Of a DNA stretch of 64,000 nt, positions 37,411 to 47,654 are shown piece after piece. Each line of letters starts with the position of its first letter. Within the stretch, counting starts at the first letter, position 1. This DNA comes from Ceratodon purpureus (lineage: Eukaryota > Streptophyta > Bryopsida > Pseudoditrichales > Ditrichaceae), in assembly GCA_014871385.1 (NCBI GenBank), contig CM026426.1, positions 73,274,303 through 73,338,302 on the forward strand, given 5' to 3'. The translations under genes and the position numbers were made by a program. The notes beneath the pieces were generated by a model, which had not been told where the DNA came from, searched no databases, and saw nothing but the letters and a program-made list of their open reading frames with translations.

Positions 37411-38449
37411 ATGGATGGTCTAGAGAAACAGGTGGTCGACAAGCTCAAGGACATCCGTGCGTTATACTTCACCGTCTCCACGTTGACCAAGTCACAGCGC
37501 TCCCGCTTGGTACGTACACCCTTTCACTTCCATATTCTTCTACTATACTCGATCCTTGTCTTTCACTGCGATATGTTCCCATTCGTTCAACTATGATCTG
37601 CTCTCGATGCTCACACTGTGCATGCAACACTTAAACCTCTTCTAACTATGTCATTTTGCAAGGGTGCAGGTAATCCCTCGGGCATTTACGAAGAAGACTG
37701 CTGGCCTGCATCGAAGAAGTGCGCCCTCGTCACTGCCATCTCGGACACCAAGGAGTGGCCCGTGGAATTTGAAATTACCGAAGAAGGTGGCGGTGAACGC
37801 GTTGTCACTTCCATTGGCCATAGCTGGGAAATCTTTCTGGTGGATCAAAAAGTCCAATCAGACAGTCTTCTAGTTTTTGGTGTCGTAGACGACAGATCCT
37901 TGGTGGTCACAGTGTATCATCCCAGTAGCCCAAGGAAGCCCGTACCAGCAGGTGAGGATGCACCGCCGCGAAGACATTCCGATGGTCCCTCCTTCACGAA
38001 GACGCTGTGTTCTACTCATCTCAAGCCAGGTATCGCAGGGAGACTGGTTAGTTTACAAACATCCCCCTTGTTGTTTGTTCCGAGCATGTTCCTATACTGC
38101 ACTTGTCATTTTTGTTGTCAATCTCTTTGTGGTCTTTTGGTTGATCCTTCTCTTCTGCTCAACCAACCAAAATCATTGTCACTTCCAAACTGTCTATTTT
38201 TTGCAGGACTTCCCGACATCCTACTGGCGTGAGTTGGGTTTAGAGCACTTCGAAGATTCTTGGTTCACCCTCTCAGGGCCATTGTCGGCAGTACGTGTCA
38301 AGTCACTTGTCTATGTTAATGCGAGGCTAACGCATTGCTTTCTCAACAAGGGCTGGTCCGACTTTGTTGTGCTTAACGATTTCAAGATTGGTGATACGCT
38401 CTTCTTTGCTGCAGTGGGAACCAAGGAGTTTAACGTCAATCGTACTTAA
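37411..38449 (+). pseudogene. Two-domain B3 DNA-binding protein
   Basis: Exon 1 (37,411-37,509, MDGLEKQVVDKLKDIRALYF) ends at a GTACGT donor. Exon 2 starts near 37,670 with VIPRAFTKKTAG. The body of the first B3 domain then reads one base out of frame (ISDTKEWPVEFEI, SDSLLVFGVV), so there is an apparent frameshift near 37,700-37,720. Exon 3 (38,207-38,449, after TTTTTTGCAG) is a clear B3 domain: YWRELGLEHF, WFTLSGPL, LNKGWSDFVVLNDFKIGDTL. B3 domains are plant-type sequence-specific DNA-binding folds, found in REM and related factors. The exon 3 frame matches the frame before the shift, so a second change or a different splice form is needed. A B3 fragment stands in the same place after SDG copy 3. 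Confidence 0.7.
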
Positions 38450-39509
38450 TGATCAGCACTGGTAGTAACTCGCAGATTTGAGTGTAGTATTGCTCTCAAT
38501 GTCATAGCCTTGCAGTGTATCTCTTTGTCTACAAACAGGACTTGCTGTGTTAATTACTGAACGAACCCCAATTGTGTATACCGGCCTTTTATCGTTTCTA
38601 ACTTTTAATGTAGGGCTAGTTATTGTATCAAACTTCCATATTGATGGTCATCAGTTACAGAACTGAATGTGGAGAACAGTAAGTTTTTTGTATCTTTCAT
38701 GTGTATAAGATTTTTGGGCAGATTACTTCCCTTCTAAGTAGAGCCTGTTTCTTTGTGAATTGCCCGCCTCATTTTTGAGAGACATCTGACATGTTCACAG
38801 TACTGCTTCAAATGAGTCCATCTCAGAATGAATTGCCAAGTAAGTCTAGATAAGCACACACGCAAGAATGTAGATGAGAGTTCCAACACCATTCTGTTGA
38901 AAGAAAAACTAACCTCCACTCATAGAAATGCAAGCTAATAACACCAAATACCGGTGACACCTCAAGAACAAAAAGAAGAATCATTCCTATGCTGCCATCA
39001 ATTCGAAGAATTGCTTGTAAGAAATGACTGGTATAGACTCATGGCAACCTGCAAAGGGTTAGCCAAATAGTCCGCCCGAGACAAGAAACTATAGTTGCAA
39101 ATAAATGCGACACAATCCATGGTCGCACTCAAACACGATCGACTCATAACTAGCAGTGAACAAAGTTGAAGAGAGACAACAACGTATACAAATGAACCGG
39201 TGGCCTTTCATCGCTTCAGATATACGCTATGCAATTCACATCAATGGCTAGAGTAGCCCAAAGCTTGAGCCCTATATACACAACTTTGTATTTCTTTTAG
39301 CACTCCAGTAGATCACTAACCCCTATCTATCATGTAAACACTAAGTAGCCAATGCTCAAGGGAAGTAATAAAAAATTAACCCAAAATTAACCCAAAATAA
39401 AAAACTAGCAATCACAACAACACTCCTGCAAACAACTCCCCAACAACAACACCTCTGTAAACACCACCAGTAAAGAAACAAACAACTGTCTCGAAACAAA
39501 CCGAGGAAT
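38450..39509. other. No gene seen; outer flank of the 13.2-kb segment
   Basis: Mostly AT-rich with CAACAAC-rich sequence at 39,410-39,490 beside the left inverted repeat. No frame with family signature. Confidence 0.5.
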
Positions 39510-39890
39510 GCAATCTTGTGAGCAGCGAGGAGCGAGCAGCGAGCAGAGTACTGTTCATTGGGCAGTTTTTGAATTTTTTTGAAAATTTTCGTTTTTTTCT
39601 GAAAAAATAATAAGAGGCGCCTATTACCATGGAATCTAAAAAGAATCTAAAGGGAATCTTTGGGATTCAATGGCCGTTTAGGCTGCCCGAGATCGTTAAT
39701 ATTGGATTTTTTTAATTCAAAGACATGTATAGATATACGTATCCGGTAAATTATATACTTTATAGATAGGATGGAAAAATGTACAAAATCTAACTGCCTA
39801 TACATCGGGAATACGTAATAAAGTATATTGAAACTCAAATAATACAATCCAGTATAAGTACAAATAAAAGTGGATGTACATACGAACAAG

Positions 39891-40501
39891 TTAACTAACT
39901 AAAGTCGAGAAGTAATCAGGGCTGCGCCAAACTTTGCTATCAGAGGTATCACTGTCATTGAACATAATCGGGTAACCCTCATTATCTCTATAACTGTTGG
40001 ACTGCTCCGAGGCTCCTTCATCAATAGAGGAAGCTCCATTGTAATAAATGCACTCCTCCAGTGGTGGAGGGTAGTAATTGTAGTCAATCTGGCCGCCAAA
40101 GAACTCATCTAAACCGTCGGAGTCGTAGCCAACACTAGGAGAATAGTCATCACGAGGGGCGCTATGAACATCCAACCCCCAGGGATCCTTGGGCTTCGAA
40201 TCTCGATAGTCTGAGTAGGGAACTTCAAGACAAGTGTTCGTGTTCCTCACTTGAACCACTTGAATGGTGAGCTCATCGTCGCAGCCTCTAATGTCCATTC
40301 TTGCCTCACGAAGATAGTCCAAAGCTCGACAGGCTTGCGGACTGGAGGTGCCTCTGGATCCACCTCTGTAGCCTCCTCTCCGTTCTCTGGCATTGATAAA
40401 GGGGTCTTCAAAGGAGTGCGATCCGATGCAACGCCTGGGAGGAGTTCCGGAGACCATCCAACCTCAGAAAGCCTCCTCCGCTGAGCCCGTGTGAGCACCA
40501 T
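39891..40501 (-). pseudogene. Acidic unknown protein, apparently frameshifted
   Basis: The start MVLTRAQRRRLSEVGWSPEL (40,501) is in one frame. From about 40,430 a different frame is better (RERRGGYRGGSRGTSSPQ, later an Asp/Tyr/Ser-rich acidic tail such as SVGYDSDGLDEFFGG) and runs to TAG at 39,891. No domain is recognised. It lies just inside the left inverted repeat of the 13.2-kb segment. Confidence 0.45.
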
Positions 40502-40566
40502 GGTGAATTGAAGAGTTAAGTACAAGACCAAGAACCTGCGCATACAAACAATGTACTCATCAGTAA

Positions 40567-40817
40567 ATCCGAAACAATGTCAACCCGAAACCAAGTTAAC
40601 CCGAAATCATGTGAACTGAAAACCATCTAATTAAAAAATCATCTAAACAGAAAACATTGTAAACTCGAAAGTATGCAAACCCGAAACTATGTAAACCCGA
40701 AACCATGTCAATCCGAAACCAAGTTAATCCAAAACCTTGTAAACTGAAAACCATCTAATTAAGAAACAATCTAAACACAAAACATTGTAGACTCGGAACT
40801 ATGCAAATCCGAATCAG
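40567..40817. repeat. Nested tandem repeat (CCGAAACCATGTAAA; 127-bp period)
   Basis: About fifteen imperfect 15-17 bp words of the form CCGAAACCATGTAAAC fill the tract. A higher-order unit of 127 bp is visible because GAAACCAAGTTAA recurs at 40,587 and 40,714, each followed by ACTGAAAACCATCTAATTAA and AAACATTGTA.ACTCG. Confidence 0.8.
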
Positions 40818-41094
40818 TAAAAGAGAAGAAGTAGTTTCATGTAGTTAAAAACATTACATCTAAAATAGTTGAACAGTCATACCGACAGTTACTAGTAGCA
40901 TATATGCGAGCAAGAAACTCACCAGTACGAGAGATTGGTAGAAGAAAATGCTTGAGAAAACAACGAAGCTGCATAAGAACAGTTATGGGTAGTCAGAAAA
41001 CAGGAGGAAGGGGGAGGGAAAGGGGGGAGGGGCAGGGGGCAGGGGGGGGGGGGGGGATTTTATTCTTTTTAATGAATTTTTTTAAAACATATAG

Positions 41095-41138
41095 AGCCGA
41101 GACAACGTGTCTCGGATCCGAGACACGTTGTCTCGGCT
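41095..41138. repeat. Perfect 44-bp palindrome P1 (core CTCGGATCCGAG)
   Basis: Arms of 22 bases with no mismatch, centred on GGATCC. Outer part GCCGAGACAACGTG. Lies in G-rich spacer 3' of the ParB/methyltransferase-like gene. Confidence 0.97.
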
Positions 41139-41230
41139 GGGGGGGAGGGTAAGGGAGGGGTTTAGGGGGAAGGGTAGGGGAAGGGAGAGGGGGGTTTTAT
41201 TTTTTTTGGGTATTTTTTAAGAAAAAAAAA

Positions 41231-41274
41231 AGCCGAGACGACGTGTCTCGGATCCGAGACACGTTGTCTCGGCT
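41231..41274. repeat. 44-bp palindrome P2, one mismatch
   Basis: Same sequence as P1 except one G for A in the left arm, which would still pair as G-U in RNA. Confidence 0.95.
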
Positions 41275-41361
41275 GGATAAGGGGGTGGTAGGGGAGGGGT
41301 TCAAGGGGTTGGGGAGGAAGGGTTAGGGTAGGATAGGAGATAAACGGAGAAAAAATAAAAG

Positions 41362-41401
41362 CCTTGAAAACGTGTCTCGGATCCGAGACACGTTTTCAAG
41401 G
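41362..41401. repeat. Perfect 40-bp palindrome P3
   Basis: Same core (GTGTCTCGGATCCGAGACAC) but different outer arms (CCTTGAAAA...TTTTCAAGG), so arm changes are compensated on both sides. Confidence 0.97.
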
Positions 41402-43996
41402 ACTTGTAGATGACGTGTAAAAATTATTGAAATTAGGAAATGTAAAGAGATGGAATGAAGTACTAAAAGTTTCTAGGTAGGTTCTAATTTGTAATAAATC
41501 ATATACCATCATAAATATAAAGGAATGAACAATGCATTATCAAATCATGGATTGAAACAAACTAGAGCAAAGTGCAGGAACAAATTAGTTCACGATCTTA
41601 GTCGGATAAAAGGAAAGCCAGAATATTATATATTCATAGAAGTATGGGTATACAAAATGGAATGTGACATTCTTGTTCTGGCTAGGTCATAGAGAAAGTC
41701 CTGTCCCACAGATTAACGCAACTCAAAATGTAATCTGTCTAAACTGAATGACACATACGTAGATAGTGGATATTATCCTATAAAGTATAAGTATGATATA
41801 GTCTGTAGAAGAGTGCCATAGGTGGTGCTGACTTGAGGACCGTGAGCAGCAGTGCGCTCACTTTATATCTGCAAAACAATAATCATTAGAAAGAGTATGA
41901 AAAGATGATTCAAAATTCGGAAAAGAAAACGTCCAAAATATTTAGAGTTAAAACAGTAATCACTCACAGGAGCGTCCAGGAGCTTTCTTTGAAGGAGGCT
42001 CTTCAGCGTGTTTGGATGATCCACGTTTCTTTGGAGGAGGAGTAGGGGCCGGCGAATCAACCTCGACAGCATCCGGAACAAGTGGCAGCCGAATCTCATC
42101 GTGAAGATGCGGGTCCTCCTCGAGAGCAATTAGGTGCCTGTGCATATATTTGCAGGCCTTGATAGAGGCGCCTGGAAAAGGAACAGAAATAGGAAGTAAG
42201 ATGTACAGGAGGATTCAGGAAACCATGAAACTAACAAGTGTGACGAAATTTAAGTTTACCTGTAGATGTAGTGAGGTCCATAACTATGTCCTCCTCTTGA
42301 CTTAGAAGGTCCAACAAACCAATGAAAAGGTCTTCTGACTTCTCACGTGGACCACGCCATGGACCACCACTGACTTCTCTCATTGTCCAGTTATCCTGGT
42401 TTATCTTGTTAACTAGGAAACCTAGATTAACCATGTCAACGCCTTTAGCCTCAAGGTCAGATTGCTCATAGAAATGGAATTGAGAAGCAGGAATGCCTAA
42501 AGCGGCATTTTCTTCTCATGCGAACAGCATGGCGTTAGTGACCGTGGTCTGTATATCTGGAAAATCAGGGCTGTTCGTCTTAAGGTCGTTCATGACGATC
42601 CTCTTGTGTTGCACCTTGAATCCCGCCCACTGAGACCAGCCCTCCAACTCCGATAGAATGAACTTACTGTCAGGATAAAACACAAGGACTACTCCATCGT
42701 CTGCGATCCACTCATTGGCCCACTCAAAGTGTTTATGGATCCAGGGAGACTCTGACTTCGTGGAATCTGGATCTGTATCAATGGGCAATACATTCCACTC
42801 TGGAATGTCATGATCATCAAAGAAGGGCACAGGCAAATTCTCTGGAACATCAAACACGATAAGGTCAACTGCTTTGACATCTTGAATTTCAACCTTGTAC
42901 TGGCGACGCCTGTGCGACTGGTGCCCACCCACGAAACGACCGACCGCTTTCCAATCGTTTACACATCTTGCATTGTTGTTGCTAATGTCGTCTATAATCT
43001 CCTGTGCACTCTTATTGATCAGCAGAACATCCGGTGGATGATTGGGATAGGCCTTGGACTTGACAGAGTAGTATGTCTGACTATGGACCTGGCTAGGCAG
43101 AATAGAGACTCCCTGCGATCTCTGAGAGGGCATGCTACTTCCTGAAGGGGAAATTCCCTCTTCGTCCATAGCGCCTTTTAGTCCCTTCTGCTTGACAAGC
43201 TTAGCAAGTCTCTCATTGTTGACCTTATCCTCAGCTGCCTTCTGCTTGGCCAACGCCTTCTCCTTGTCGCTCTGAGCCTTCGCTGTAGCCCTTCTCTCTT
43301 CGGCCTGCTTCTTAGAGAGTGACTTTGCTCGATCTTTTTCAGACATGAATTCCTCCGCGGTTGGATTCTGCGTATTGACTCCTTCCACCTCCATCTCCTC
43401 TGTCTCCCTAACACATTTGGCTTTGTAGGCGCGCTCTGAGTCTTGCTCTTTCTCTTCTTTTTTGAGCTCGAGATACCACGGACATTCCTGGAGATGAGGG
43501 CGAGAGAAATGTTTTCTCTGATAATCGTTGAAGATACAGTCGGGGCTGGAGGTATCAAGCCACTTGGAGAACCGAATGGGAATGTTGTCAACTGTAATGG
43601 CATCTTTCCTGAGAAGCTCCCAGTAAAAATAGCTTACAATCATCCGGTTCACAGCCAGCTTAGTGTCTTTTTGGTCATTGAAAGGCTTGGACTTCACAAA
43701 CCCGCCATACCTTCCAAGAAATTTTGGGAACCCCTTCTTCCAAAGTTTGTGAGCTCCTGTGCGAACGAACTTATCAATCGACACAATACCCATTGCAGGT
43801 GCGTGAGGTGGTATAACGATCCCCTCGTCTTCAAGAATTTGGGCATATTGAATCCCAGTTTCTTCTTCAAGCTGCAAGGAAATATGATGTTCACTGTCAG
43901 CCCATGTGAATAGATTCACCGTTATAGCTAAGTTTTGTCATCTGATTGCAAGACTATCACCTTCCATGAAGACTTTTAATGAAAAATCTTTGCATT

Positions 43997-44030
43997 AAAA
44001 TATGTCTTTCGGATCCGAAAGACATATTTT
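43997..44030. repeat. Perfect 34-bp palindrome P4 in an intron
   Basis: Arms AAAATATGTCTTTCGGA and complement. Core varies to TTTCGGATCCGAAA. Lies inside the intron 43,872-44,077 of the ParB/methyltransferase-like gene. Confidence 0.95.
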
Positions 44031-44411
44031 GGTATTCCAAATTAAGCAAAAATATATGATAAATGAAATGAACTCACTCCTGCCCAGAAAGCTGCAACTT
44101 CCACCCATGGTCGAAGGGCTGATGTTGAGGCGGGATACTTTGGGAAGTTATATATTTCACGTGATTCTTTGCTCATATTCCACCTGTGTACACATCTCTC
44201 CTTGTATTCCGCCGGTACTTTGGCAGTTGCAAACAGTTGGAGCTTCTCAGGATTCATCTCTGTTTTGTTTCTGAAAGTGCTGAAATGGGCTTCAATCTAC
44301 AAGAAATCATTGAAGTTTGTGTCAAAACGTCATGAAACTCGAAAGAACCCATAAACAGAGTCATATTTTAGGAAAATGTTGGAAATATGATGATAAATTA
44401 GCTTTGTTAGG

Positions 44412-44455
44412 GGGCCTAAAAACGTCTCTCGGATCCGAGAGACGTTTTTAGGCCC
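44412..44455. repeat. Perfect 44-bp palindrome P5 in an intron
   Basis: Arms GGGCCTAAAAACGTCTCTCGGA and complement. Pairing resumes beyond a small internal loop with TATGATGATAAATTAGC on the left and its complement on the right, giving a hairpin of about 100 bases. Confidence 0.95.
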
Positions 44456-44494
44456 TCTGAAAGAGCTAATTTATCATCATAAATTAGCTTCTTT

Positions 44495-44544
44495 AAGGCG
44501 CCCTTAAACGTCTCTCGGATCCGAGAGACGTTTATAGGACCCCT
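44495..44544. repeat. Imperfect palindrome P6 in an intron
   Basis: Centre at 44,519/44,520. Arms TTAAACGTCTCTCGGA and TCCGAGAGACGTTTATAGG differ by one inserted base, with further partial pairing outside. Confidence 0.9.
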
Positions 44545-44546
44545 TT

Positions 44547-44664
44547 ATGTGCTGCAATATCATCATATTGCAGCACATTTAGGGGGCCTTTTAACGTCTC
44601 TCGGATCCGAGAGACGTTAAAAGGCCCCCCAAATGTGCTGCAATATGATGATATTGCAGCACAT
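44547..44664. repeat. 118-bp near-perfect palindrome P7 with nested hairpins
   Basis: Centred on GGATCC at 44,605/44,606, with about one mismatch per arm. Each arm contains its own stem-loop: stem GTGCTGCAATAT and complement, with loop CATC on the left and GATG on the right. Confidence 0.95.
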
Positions 44665-44678
44665 TGGGTCTATTTTGA

Positions 44679-44722
44679 CCCTCCAAAAGTGTCCCTCGGA
44701 TCCGAGAGACCCTTCCAGAGGG
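44679..44722. repeat. Diverged palindrome P8 in an intron
   Basis: Centre at 44,700/44,701. The core CCCTCGGATCCGAGAG is kept and the arms end in CCCTC and GAGGG, with several mismatches between. Confidence 0.85.
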
Positions 44723-46058
44723 TTTGAAGAAGCCAAAATAACAATAGAAAACTAACGAAAAACAGAGAAGAAAAAAAAAACATCCCTACCTCTCTGATGA
44801 ATCCGTCTCCATTCTTCGGATCGCTATTGCCAGTAAGCATTCCATATCAGTGTGCAGATGCGTCTTGCAAGTCTTTATCGCTGCATTCGCACGTTCAATT
44901 AGAATGTTGCTGTCTCCCTGTTTCTTTTCACCGTGAGTTATTAAGGAGTCGTCGTATATCTTCATTGCTGCTTCCTGTGCATTGATAATCTCTCTATGCA
45001 AACGAGATATAATCAGTAATTCCATGGGTATTCCAATGCCATTCTATTCAACTTTTAGAAGACATGGAAGTGTTTTGGAACAATACCTCATACAGGAAGT
45101 TGCAAAATGCATCCGCCGTGAAATGGTACCACTTCTTATTCTTTGTGACACGGTTCCACTCTGTCAGGCTGTTCTCATAATCGCGTTCAGAGATGAGAGT
45201 TCTCAACTGGTCGAAGGCATACTACCAAATTGTATGACTCTTTGGAGCTCGTGAGTCCAATGTTGGTTCACATGATTGTATTCGTTCTTCCTGATATTGA
45301 ATAATCCGATGATAAGTACTTCACATTAACCAATACTTTCCATAAAAGACAGTCCTAGAAGTGAACTTACTTGTTCCACTGTGTCATCGCCTGTAGAAGT
45401 TGTTGCTTGTTCTCCTCTGTGACACATATTATATGTGTCTTGGGGCTTGGATGAAACGCTGGATTCTGATCTTGGGAATGAAAGTCTGTGATGACCCTAC
45501 TCCATGCCTTGTGTCTGTGATTACCATCCCAGATGTAAAACATCTTATTTGAGTACTTCTCCAAACCAGGTGTTCTCTTCAACTTCTCCTCAAATGTCTT
45601 CTCAGCCTCCCTCCAAATCGGATCCCACAAGCCTCGCTGCTTTCCTGAGTCTCCATTGTATAACTTCGGGTGGCCACATAGAAAACAGATGACCCAAGTC
45701 TGTAGCGGTGAGCAAACTCAGATTTTAGCTTTTCTATGTCAGGAGCTAATGCGCCGCGAACCTCTGTCATTGGAATCATTCGACACAGAGGAATATCAAG
45801 CTCATAGACGGGTTTGTCAAGGCTTTCAGTCACTGCTTCTTGGCCTCTCCCCTTCCTTCTCTGCCGCAGTCTCTCCATGGTTACATGAATGCCAGGATCA
45901 ACATCACCCTCTCCAATGCGTGGAGGTGCATCCATGTCCACGGGATCGAAAGGTGTAATCTGTCCATACAGATAGGAGCACACAGTATGAGTATGTTTCC
46001 CGAATGTCTGCGCAAGAAAACAATGTCGCTTTCTTAAATCATCTAATTCTCTGAGCTG

Positions 46059-46095
46059 CAGAAATGTGTCTCGGATCTGAGACACGTGTTTCTAC
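46059..46095. repeat. Imperfect palindrome P9
   Basis: TGTGTCTCGGATCTGAGACACG with outer AGAAA/TTTCT. One core base is changed (GGATCT). Lies between the TATA box and the first ParB-coding exon of the minus-strand gene. Confidence 0.85.
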
Positions 46096-46560
46096 TGCCC
46101 ACCCTCCGATCTAAACCTAATTTATTCTGGCCGCTCTTACATGCGAACCCTCAGAAACCACAGACTCACGCTCGTCCAGTGTCATACACAAGAAATTCAC
46201 TACTCCATAGAGACCCACAAAACCCTCTCTGTTTATTAACTCCCTGAAACTCCCCAACAACCCTCACAAACTAATTCCAAAGACACCCTCAACAACAACA
46301 GCCACTAAACCTTTACACCCTCAACCCCAGTGAACCTCTACCTAAACCCTGAAACATAGAACCCCCTTCCTCAAAAGAAACCCGCGAACCCTCCCCCACA
46401 AACGCCCTACACCCTCACATTCACGAACCACACACCCACATACTCACGACAACCTTTGCCCCCCCCCCACCACCACAATACTCTCCAAACCCCTCTCAAA
46501 CAACCGCAGACTCCTCCAGCAAGAAAGAGATGAAAAGAGCTTCTCTCAGTATCCCCACCC

Positions 46561-46568
46561 TTTTATAT
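46561..46568 (-). promoter_or_regulatory. TATA box of the ParB/methyltransferase-like gene
   Basis: The minus strand reads GGATATAAAAGGGTGGGG, a strong TATA box about 600 bases upstream of the first recognisable ParB exon, with an initiator-like CT-rich stretch (CTCTTTTCATCTCTTTC) just downstream. Confidence 0.6.
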
Positions 46569-46594
46569 CCTCCGCGGCCCCCACCCTCTTAAAT

Positions 46595-46666
46595 GCTCAC
46601 CCGCGGACCCCCACCCACTGCTCGGGCAATGCTCACCCGCAGACCTCCACTCACTGCACGCGCAGT
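46595..46666 (-). repeat. Two 36-bp direct repeats upstream of the TATA box
   Basis: GCTCACCCGC.GACC.CCAC.CACTG (plus strand) occurs at 46,595-46,630 and again at 46,631-46,666 with a few changes. Its position just upstream of the minus-strand TATA box suggests a promoter element. Confidence 0.65.
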
Positions 46667-46768
46667 CACACAGACACTCTAAACAGCAACTTCTCAATCC
46701 AAACTGATACAGACAATAATTCAAACAACGATGAACAAATTCATAAGAATGTCTCTCCAGTGCTTACC

Positions 46769-47654
46769 TCCTCTGTTCCCCCTTCCTCCATCGCGGATGA
46801 CCCCCTCGCAGTCTGAGTTGAAGCAGATGCGTCGCCTGACTTCTGCTTTGCCTTCTCCTTCCATCTTGACGCGCTTCGCACCCCCCCCCCCCCCCCCCCC
46901 CCCCCCCCAAGACATTTCCTGAGTACCCACATTGGACCAAGATGAATTAGTGCTCTCCTTCTTGTCATTACTATCTGACCCTTCGAGTGTTATAAGCGCA
47001 CCCAAGTCTCTAGTTATATCTTCTGCCATCTCTCATTAACTCAACACAGTCGACTCTCTAACTTCTCACTTACAAACAAATGCAGTGAAGAAAGACTTGC
47101 GTTTACAAATAAGAATATCCAAAGTCCCAACCTCCAAAGCAGCCTTATATTGGGGAAGAAGACGACAATGATTATACACAAGGCGACTCATGAGAATGGG
47201 ATTAGGGACAACATGATCACACTCTACTTACCTCAACCAAAACCTCTTCCTCACTCTCAATGAGGGCACTCTCACAGGACTTCCTCTTTCCTCCTCCACT
47301 AAACCCTAGGTTGTAATCCTTTGACCCTAGGTCACTGTACTCAAGTGCTGGCCTGGATGAGACGGCTTGGTTCCTTCCCGCCGCACTCTTCCCAGTACGT
47401 AGTGTTTCAAACTCAAGTGCGTCCTCCTCCACCCTTTCTAATCAAAATGACTCTGTCCCTTGTTCAGAGACTTCCTCATACATTAGAGTCCTAACAGTTC
47501 TGTCTATGCTATCACCTTCCACTCTTTTTTTCTTTTTCGCCACTGCAGCAGTTTTCTGCTTACCGCTAGAAAACTTATAAGTCTGGCCTCTCTTTTTGCT
47601 ACTCCTAGGTACTGGCGTCTCTCTTTCTACATATTTTGACTTTTTTGCCGTCAT
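46769..47654 (-). pseudogene. Lys-rich nuclear-type protein, unknown; contains a 28-C run
   Basis: ATG at 47,654 begins MTAKKSKYVERETPVPRSSK, followed by AKKKKRVEG, a likely nuclear localisation signal. One in-frame TGA occurs at 47,442-47,444; the frame continues to a GTAAGT donor at 47,229. A second exon or separate gene (MAEDITRDLGALITLEG at 47,029) contains a Gly run encoded by 28 consecutive C on the plus strand (46,881-46,908) and then NSDCEGVIRDGG before a GTAAGC donor near 46,768. An ATATAAGG at 47,144-47,152 could start a shorter transcript. It is unclear whether these exons splice into the ParB/methyltransferase-like gene, which has its own TATA box. No domain recognised. Confidence 0.4.

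Larger units (their letters stand above)
41960..45960 (-). pseudogene. ParB-like domain plus N6/N4-type DNA methyltransferase-like gene
   Basis: Read 5' to 3' on the minus strand. The first exon (45,960-45,370) has a ParB N-terminal pattern: YELDIPLCRMIPMTEVR, then FYIWDGNHRHKAWSRVI, then HIICVTEENKQQLLQAMT. A frameshift lies near 45,660-45,720. Middle exons lie at about 45,260-45,085, 45,025-44,790 and 44,296-44,078 (73 codons). Exon 43,871-42,260 carries a Lys/Glu/Ala-rich coiled region and then DLIVFDVPENLPVPFF at the DPPY position. A single in-frame TGA sits at 42,516-42,518. Intron 42,172-42,259 joins DLTTSTG and ASIKACKYMHRHLIALEED, matching the DxFxGxGTT...GxE part of N6_N4 methyltransferases, preceded by REKSEDLF. 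Both catalytic motifs deviate, so an active enzyme is doubtful. ParB-methylase fusions are known in phages and bacteria; a plant form is unusual. Confidence 0.6.

Noticed and set aside
41960-46095. Bacterial contamination as source of the ParB/methyltransferase gene
   Set aside because: The gene has several GT-AG introns, lies next to plant transposase and B3 genes, and shares the AT-rich context and stop-codon pattern of its neighbours.
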